Of a DNA stretch of 56,870 bases, positions 51,696 to 56,870 are shown piece after piece. How positions within the stretch are numbered: the first letter of the stretch is position 1; each line of letters begins with the position of its first letter. Under the pieces are notes generated by a model. The model ran no database searches. It was not told the DNA's origin and saw only the letters and a list, made by a program, of their open reading frames with translations. Source of the stretch: JAVKBW01 sp964352715 (GTDB lineage: Bacteria; Pseudomonadota; Alphaproteobacteria; UBA8366; Aestuariispiraceae); contig CAYGSU010000018.1 in NCBI GenBank assembly GCA_964352715.1, positions 1-56,870 on the forward strand, given 5' to 3'. The position numbers and the translations under genes are program-made.

Positions 51696-52867
51696 ATGAC
51701 TGATGAACGATCGCTGACCGGCCAGATGAAGCGTTATGCCCGCGTCGGCGGTGCGATGGCGGGTATCGGCGCCCGGCTCGCCGGCTCGCGCTATCTCGGC
51801 ATGGACCTCAACAAAGGCGAACATGCCGAGGACCTGAAACAGGCGCTTGGCGGCCTGAAGGGGCCGCTGATGAAGGTGGCGCAGATCCTGTCGACCATTC
51901 CCGATGCCCTGCCGAAGGAATATGTCGAGGAACTGCAGCAGCTTCAGTCCAACGCGCCGTCGATGGGCTGGCCCTTTGTCAAACGCCGGATGACCAGCGA
52001 ACTGGGGCCGGGATGGCAAAGCCGGTTCGGCTCGTTCGACCGCGCAGCGGCGCATGCGGCCTCGCTGGGGCAGGTCCACCGCGCAACATCGCTGGATGGC
52101 GACCCGCTTGCCTGCAAACTGCAATACCCCGACATGGCGTCAGCGGTGCAGGCCGATCTGAACCAGTTGCGTCTGGTGTTTTCAATCTACGAACGCGCCG
52201 ACAAGGCAATCCAGACCAAGCAGATCTATGCCGAGTTGTCGGAACGCCTGCATGAGGAACTGGATTACGGCCGCGAAGCGAAGCACATGCGGCTCTACAA
52301 GACGATGCTGGCGGCAGAGGACACTGTCATCGTGCCGGAACCGGTCGCCGAGCTTTCAACCAATCGCCTTTTGACCATGAACTGGCTGGATGGCCGGCCG
52401 TTGATGGAATTCCGCGAAAAGCCGCTGGAAACCCGCAACGCGATTGCAATGGCGATGTTCCGTGCCTGGTATGTGCCATTTTACTATTATGGCGTCATTC
52501 ATGGCGATCCGCATCTTGGCAACTACGCAGTGCGGGCGAATGGCGACGATATCGACGGTATCAACTTGCTCGATTTCGGCTGCGTCCGTGTCTTTCCACC
52601 CAGCTTTGTTGCCGGGGTGATCGACCTGTACAAGGCGCTGCGCGATGATGACAACGAGCTTGCGGTGCATGCCTACAAAACCTGGGGCTTCGATAACATC
52701 TCGAAGGATCTGCTGGATGTTCTGAACATCTGGGCGTCGTTCATCTATTCGCCGCTGATGCAGGACAAGGTGCAGAAAATCCAGGAGTCCGACAGCGGTT
52801 TTTACGGCGCGCAGGTTGCCCAGAAAGTCAAAGCCGAACTGAGCCGCATCGGCGGTGTCGAACCGCC
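51696..52867 (+). CDS. ABC1/UbiB (AarF-like) atypical kinase, C-terminus missing at scaffold gap
   Basis: From ATG 51696 (GTG 51687 is an alternative) about 390 codons are present before the second gap. The kinase-like fold has the family's N-terminal K-x-G-Q-type motif as LMKVAQILSTIPDALP near residue 53 (Gly replaced by Ala, as in one large alphaproteobacterial subgroup), SLGQVHRA, the HGDPHLGN catalytic loop near 273 and LLDFGCVR near 290 in place of DFG. Members support ubiquinone biosynthesis or lipid homeostasis as ATPases. No ubi genes are adjacent. Confidence 0.9.
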
Positions 52868-52967
52868 NNNNNNNNNNNNNNNNNNNNNNNNNNNNNNNNN
52901 NNNNNNNNNNNNNNNNNNNNNNNNNNNNNNNNNNNNNNNNNNNNNNNNNNNNNNNNNNNNNNNNNNN
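52868..52967. other. Scaffold gap of 100 N
   Basis: A second placeholder of exactly 100 N. It cuts the UbiB-like gene on the left and the GGDEF gene on the right; the true distance and any genes lost in it are unknown. Confidence 0.99.
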
Positions 52968-53680
52968 GCCACCAGCACGCCTTTGTCGACCGTGGTTTCC
53001 GGCATGCACAGGGCAAATTCCTCGCCGCCCAGACGGCCGACGATATCGTGGCTGCGCAGCATGTCCTTGGTGATGCGGGAAAGGCTGCGCAATACATCGT
53101 CACCCCCGGCATGGCCGTAGGTATCGTTGATGGTCTTGAACTTGTCGGCGTCCAGAATGCCGACACATAGCGGCTCGTTGTAGCGCCGCGACCGCGACAT
53201 TTCAGCGTCCAGACGTTCCAGAAAATGACGCCGGTTCGCCGTCTGGGTCAGCATGTCGGTGGTGGCCAGGATGTGCAGGCGTTCCACGGTTTCCGCCAGT
53301 TCAAGCTGGTAGGCGCGCAGTTTCAGGATATTTCGTGTGCGGGCTACCAGCTCGGCGGGATCGAAAGGTTTTTGCAGAAAGTCGGTAGCGCCCAGATCGA
53401 GCGATTTGTGCAGGGTTTCGCGGGCATCATCGGCGGTGATGACAATCACCGGCGTGGTCTGGTTTTCTTCGTCGTGGAAAAAGCGCTCGAGAAATTCCGC
53501 GCCATCCATTTCCGGCATGATGTGATCCAGAAGGATCAGGTCCGGTTGGCTGGCGCGGCACCATTCCAGCGCTTTCAGGGGGTCCGTAAAGACAATCGTT
53601 TCGACGAAATCAAGTCGTTGCACCAGACTCTGCGCCAAAAGGGCGTTTGGCAAACTATCGTCGATGATCACAACCTTCAT
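52968..53680 (-). CDS. Response regulator with GGDEF diguanylate cyclase domain, C-terminus missing at scaffold gap
   Basis: The fragment starts with a receiver domain (MKVVIIDDS; phospho-acceptor Asp in LILLDHIMPEMDG, about residue 52; Lys in LQKPF) and continues into a GGDEF domain (TTDMLTQTANRRHFLERLD, LDADKF-like ILDADKFKTIND, then GGEEF near residue 218). An RxxD inhibitory site (RSHD) lies five residues before GGEEF, so the protein should be product-inhibited by cyclic-di-GMP. The cyclase makes c-di-GMP when the receiver is phosphorylated. ATG 53680 is used; ATG 53692 is possible. It lies 63 bp downstream of the HPt gene on the same strand. Confidence 0.92.
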
Positions 53681-53743
53681 GGTCAGGTCCATTCCCTTCC
53701 GGAGTTTTTCAAAACTTAGTGTGTGTATCCGACTTACGTCAAA

Positions 53744-54106
53744 TCAGGGTTGCTCCGCATCCAGAAACGCATCCAGATCGGCGATGCAGCGTTCCAGGTG
53801 AACGGCCAGCTTTTCCAAGTCCTCAAGGTTGGCATCATCGTCGTTCATGGCCCGGGCGATGCTTTGCAGGCGGGTGATACCGAAATTGCCTGCGCCGCCT
53901 TTTAGGCCGTGGGTAGACACCATCACCTGCTTCAGGTCGCCTGACTTGCGGGCGTGGTGCAATTCGTTCAGCACCCGGCGTCCTTCTTCCGGGAGAAAGG
54001 CCATCAGGTTCAGCAATTCTTCCTCGCCAATGGCGTCGCGCAATCGATCGACGAATTCCGTATCGAACATCGGCAAGGAGTCGAAATCGGTATCGGTATC
54101 AGGCAA
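53744..54106 (-). CDS. HPt domain phosphotransfer protein
   Basis: The 120-residue, acidic, all-helical protein consists of a single HPt domain. The phosphorylatable His66 lies in STHGLKGGAGNFG, which matches the AHxLKGxxxNxG pattern. Such proteins carry a phosphoryl group between the receiver of a hybrid kinase and a final response regulator. The gene is upstream of the REC-GGDEF cyclase on the same strand and the two are probably one operon, so the cyclase is its natural partner. The CHASE hybrid kinase at 46685 lacks an HPt domain and is a possible donor. Confidence 0.9.
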   Translation of the reverse strand: MPDTDTDFDSLPMFDTEFVDRLRDAIGEEELLNLMAFLPEEGRRVLNELHHARKSGDLKQVMVSTHGLKGGAGNFGITRLQSIARAMNDDDANLEDLEKLAVHLERCIADLDAFLDAEQP

Positions 54107-54310
54107 ATATCTGCATCCGTAATGGTTTCTGAAAATCAGGGAAGGCGCAGTATAACATCAAAGTTGCGCTGTGGTCAGCGCCCTCCGCCGGACAGTATGA
54201 AGGTGGTTTCAGGTGACCCCTTTCCTTTTCACCAGCGTCAACTATGTTATATGGCCGCGTCAAAACAACGCGGCGAAAATTGAGGGTACCACACGGTCAG
54301 GGGACATGGA

Positions 54311-55636
54311 ATGAAAGTCGCCGTTCTCAAAGAACGACGGGCGGGAGAACGACGGGTCGCCGCCTCGCCCGACACGGTTGCAAAACTGGTTGCGGCTGGT
54401 CTTGAAGTCGTTGTCGAAACAGGTGCGGGTGACCAGTCCGCACTTTTGGATAGCGTGTTCAAGGACGCCGGCGCGACAATCGGGGACGATCCGGCAAAGA
54501 CACTGTCCGGCGCCGATCTGGTTCTGAAAGTGCAGCGCCCGATGACCGCCGAAGAAGGCGAGGATGAAGTCGGTCGCTTCAAGAAGGGGCAGATTCTGAT
54601 CTGCCACCTCAATGCCCGTATCAATCCTGAAACGTCACGCGCGCTTGCGGAAAAGGGCGTTACCCTGTTCGCAATGGAACTGATGCCCCGCATCAGCCGC
54701 GCGCAGTCGATGGATGTTCTGTCCTCGCAGGGCAACATTTCCGGGTACAAGGCGGTGCTGGACGCGCTTGAATATTTCGGACGGGCGATGCCGATGATGT
54801 CGACCGCCGCCGGCCGTGTTTCGCCCGCCAATACGTTCATCATGGGTGTCGGCGTTGCCGGCCTGCAGGCAATCGCAACGGCGCGACGTCTGGGTTCGGT
54901 TGTCTACGCAACCGATGTTCGGCCGGATACGAAGGAACAGGTGGAAAGCCTGGCAGGGAAGTTCGTTGCGGTTGAGGACGAAGAATTTCAGCAGGCACAG
55001 ACAGAGGGCGGCTACGCCAAGGAAATGTCTGATGCCTACAAGAAAAAGCAGGCCGCGCTGATCGCCGAAACCCTGCCGAAAATGGATATCGTCATCACCA
55101 CGGCGCTTATTCCCGGCCGGCCCGCGCCGGTTCTGGTGACGGAGGATCACGTCAAATCGATGAAACCGGGATCGGTCATTGTCGATCTGGCGGCGGAAGC
55201 GGGCGGTAACTGCCCGTTGACCGAAAAAGGCAAGGTGGTGAAGAAATACGGCGTGACTCTGGTTGGGCATGGCAACTGGCCGTCCCGGATCCCGGAAACT
55301 ACGAGCCGGCTGTTTGCACAGAACCTGCTGAACTTCCTGACTCTGATGATCGACAAGGAATCCGGCGAGCTTACCATCGACACGGAAGACAAGATCATCG
55401 CTGACACGCTGGTCGCAAAAGACGGTAAAATCCTGCTCGACGGTATTGCCGAAGCCAAGCCGAAGGCCAAGAAGGCAAAGGCCAAGAAAGCGACTGGCAA
55501 GAAAGCCAAAGCGAAAAAGGCAGCGGCTGCCAGGGCCGACACCGCCAAGCAGAACCCACCCAAGCAAGAATCAGCCAAGGACGAAACGCCGCCGGATACG
55601 GATGCCGGCGCGGATGCATCTGAGAAGGAGGCATAG
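54311..55636 (+). CDS. pntAA: Proton-translocating NAD(P)+ transhydrogenase subunit PntAA, with Lys/Ala-rich tail
   Basis: The 441-residue protein is the soluble NAD(H)-binding domain I of the transhydrogenase: MKVAVLKERRAGERRVAASP at the start, RISRAQSMDVLSSQGNISGYKAVL near residue 130, a Rossmann GVGVAGLQAIATARRLG near 180 and LAAEAGGNCPLTEKG near 295. The complex couples hydride transfer between NADH and NADP+ to proton entry and supplies NADPH. After the normal end near residue 380 comes a tail of about 60 residues, first Lys/Ala-rich (KAKKAKAKKATGKKAKAKKAAAA) and then acidic; the R. rubrum protein (384 residues) lacks it. pntAB begins three bases after the stop. Confidence 0.95.
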   Translation: MKVAVLKERRAGERRVAASPDTVAKLVAAGLEVVVETGAGDQSALLDSVFKDAGATIGDDPAKTLSGADLVLKVQRPMTAEEGEDEVGRFKKGQILICHLNARINPETSRALAEKGVTLFAMELMPRISRAQSMDVLSSQGNISGYKAVLDALEYFGRAMPMMSTAAGRVSPANTFIMGVGVAGLQAIATARRLGSVVYATDVRPDTKEQVESLAGKFVAVEDEEFQQAQTEGGYAKEMSDAYKKKQAALIAETLPKMDIVITTALIPGRPAPVLVTEDHVKSMKPGSVIVDLAAEAGGNCPLTEKGKVVKKYGVTLVGHGNWPSRIPETTSRLFAQNLLNFLTLMIDKESGELTIDTEDKIIADTLVAKDGKILLDGIAEAKPKAKKAKAKKATGKKAKAKKAAAARADTAKQNPPKQESAKDETPPDTDAGADASEKEA

Positions 55637-55639
55637 GCC

Positions 55640-56065
55640 GTGACCAAAGAGCAGCTTATCGAAAAGGCGCAGGCCCTGTCAGACCAGGCGACGGCCATCG
55701 CCCAGCAGGCGGATGCCCTGGCGGCGCAGGCAGCGACGGTTGTCGGCGCGGGCGATGCGGCGGTCGCAAGCGGATCGCCCTTCCTGTTCATGTTCACCGC
55801 TTTCGTGCTGGCCTGCTTCGTCGGCTACTATGTCGTCTGGAGCGTGACTCCGGCGCTGCATTCGCCGCTGATGGGGGTCACCAATGCGATTTCCAGTGTC
55901 ATCATCGTCGGCGCGATGATCGCTGCCGGCCCGGCGGACGTCAATGTCAGCAAGGTGTTCGGTTTCATCGCCGTTGTGCTGGCCAGTGTGAATATTTTCG
56001 GCGGGTTCGTTGTGACGAACCGCATGCTGGCGATGTTCAAGAAAAAAGATAAAACCAAGAGCTGA
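55640..56065 (+). CDS. pntAB: Transhydrogenase subunit PntAB (GTG start)
   Basis: The 141-residue membrane subunit has about four spans in residues 50-135 (FLFMFTAFVLACFVGYYVVWSV, HSPLMGVTNAISSVIIVGAM, then FGFIAVVLASVNIFGGFVVTNRML). The start is GTG 55640, with an AAGGAGG ribosome site eight bases upstream. An N-terminal 45-residue soluble stretch (LSDQATAIAQQADALAAQAAT) has an Ala/Gln/Leu heptad-like pattern and is probably a coiled-coil linker to PntAA. It is translated directly after pntAA and before pntB. Confidence 0.94.
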   Translation: MTKEQLIEKAQALSDQATAIAQQADALAAQAATVVGAGDAAVASGSPFLFMFTAFVLACFVGYYVVWSVTPALHSPLMGVTNAISSVIIVGAMIAAGPADVNVSKVFGFIAVVLASVNIFGGFVVTNRMLAMFKKKDKTKS

Positions 56066-56079
56066 CGGGAATACCCACA

Positions 56080-56870
56080 ATGGAAAGTTTCGCCGGATAC
56101 GCTTATTTGATCGCCGCCATCTGCTTCATCATGGCTTTGCGCGGTCTGTCATCGCCGGAAACGGCCCGGAAGGGCAACCTGTTCGGCATCGTCGGCATGA
56201 CCATCGCGGTCGCCACCACGCTGGCGAAACCAGGGGTTATCAGCATCGAGCTGATCCTGGCCGGTATCGTTATCGGTGGCGCCATCGGCACGACCATCGC
56301 GATGAAGATTCAGATGACCGCCCTTCCGCAGCTTGTTGCGGCCTTCCACTCGCTTGTCGGTCTGGCAGCCGTGTTTGTCGCCGGGGCGGCGTTCTACACA
56401 CCGGAAGCCTACGGCATCGGCACGGCGGGTGCGATCGGTACCGGCAGCCTGATCGAAATGGCGCTCGGCACGGCCATTGGTGCTGTTACCTTCACAGGCT
56501 CGATTATCGCTTTCGGCAAGCTGCAGGGTATCTTCCGGTCCGCGCCGGTGATGTTCAGCGGCCAGCACATGCTGAATGCCCTGCTTGGTCTGACCCTGGT
56601 CGGCCTGATTGTCTGGTTCTGCATTGACCAGTCCGGCACGGCGTTCTGGGCGATTGTCATTCTGGCGATGGTGATCGGCCTGTTGCTGATCATTCCGATC
56701 GGCGGCGCCGACATGCCGGTTGTTGTGTCGATGCTGAATTCGTATTCCGGCTGGGCCGCCTGCGGCATCGGCTTCACGCTCACCAATACCGCGCTGATCG
56801 TTACCGGCGCGCTGGTCGGCGCATCGGGCGCCATCCTGTCCTACATCATGTGCAAGGGCATGAACCGGTC
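56080..56870 (+). CDS. pntB: Transhydrogenase subunit PntB, C-terminus cut by window edge
   Basis: The first 263 codons from ATG 56080 are present. These cover the membrane domain II: AYLIAAICFIMALRGLSSPETARKGN, AFHSLVGLAAVFVAG, SIIAFGKLQG, then LIIPIGGADMPVVVSMLNSYSGWAACGIGF and LVGASGAILSYIMCKGMNR. The His in AAFHSLVGLAA is the conserved proton-channel histidine region. The NADP(H)-binding domain III lies beyond the window. It follows pntAB by 14 bp and completes the operon. Confidence 0.95.
   Translation, partial: MESFAGYAYLIAAICFIMALRGLSSPETARKGNLFGIVGMTIAVATTLAKPGVISIELILAGIVIGGAIGTTIAMKIQMTALPQLVAAFHSLVGLAAVFVAGAAFYTPEAYGIGTAGAIGTGSLIEMALGTAIGAVTFTGSIIAFGKLQGIFRSAPVMFSGQHMLNALLGLTLVGLIVWFCIDQSGTAFWAIVILAMVIGLLLIIPIGGADMPVVVSMLNSYSGWAACGIGFTLTNTALIVTGALVGASGAILSYIMCKGMNR

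Noticed and set aside
51687..53120. Continuous frame of UbiB-like kinase through the second N run
   Set aside because: After the gap the frame reads the antisense of the GGDEF gene; the true C-terminus of the kinase is missing.
1..56870. CRISPR arrays, rRNA, tRNA, insertion sequences or prophage
   Set aside because: Reading intergenic regions showed no spaced direct repeats, cloverleaf-like sequences, transposase or phage structural genes.

Overview
The window is chromosomal DNA with high GC content, probably from a free-living, possibly marine, alphaproteobacterium of the Rhodospirillales type. The pointers are a GapR (DUF2312) protein, a DUF1244 protein, a proton-translocating transhydrogenase split into PntAA, PntAB and PntB, a fused indolepyruvate ferredoxin oxidoreductase, and an SOS box of the alphaproteobacterial form GAAC-N7-GAAC in front of dnaE2. 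This placement is inferred from gene content only. Two runs of exactly 100 N (49849-49948 and 52868-52967) are scaffold joins, so the window is three contigs and four genes are cut at the joins. No rRNA, tRNA, CRISPR array, insertion sequence or phage module was seen, and no gene-free stretch exceeds 300 bases.

Layout. 1-1177: glycosyltransferase cut by the window edge. 1402-10392: a peptide-uptake and peptidase region with an XRE regulator, an M81 (MlrC) metallopeptidase, two paralogous Tat-type peptide-binding proteins on either side of an XRE-cupin regulator, and an S15-type hydrolase; no ABC permease or ATPase is present. 10543-12603: a trimethylamine/dimethylamine dehydrogenase-type flavoprotein. 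12648-16367: a secreted protein with a lectin-like fold, a LysR regulator divergent from an ArsP/DUF318-type permease, and a BetI-like TetR regulator. 16434-20960: an SOS box, error-prone polymerase DnaE2 without neighbouring imuA/imuB, and a DxD-containing unknown protein. 20973-27545, all on the minus strand: asparagine synthase, a divergent PEP carboxylase, a GT4 glycosyltransferase and an ArsR regulator. 27575-31878: di-haem cytochrome, Fe(3+)-binding protein and Fe(3+) permease, with a Fur-like box.

31971-42000: EamA exporter, HspQ, EttA, MFS transporter, a SAF-domain oxidoreductase with a GntR regulator, a DUF2786-like protein, then N-formylglutamate amidohydrolase, carboxylate-amine ligase, DUF1244 and GapR. 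42036-48982: indolepyruvate oxidoreductase, nucleotide-sugar epimerase and a CHASE hybrid histidine kinase. 49183-56870: GcvT-like protein, acyl-CoA synthetase, ABC1/UbiB kinase, REC-GGDEF cyclase, HPt protein and pntAA-pntAB-pntB.

The most promising leads are the PEP carboxylase homologue whose usual active-site loops are changed, within an asnB-ppc-GT4 run; the orphan Tat-type peptide-binding proteins with two peptidases; the translationally coupled amidohydrolase-ligase pair; and the amine-dehydrogenase homologue with a conserved flavin-binding Cys but an altered substrate pocket.
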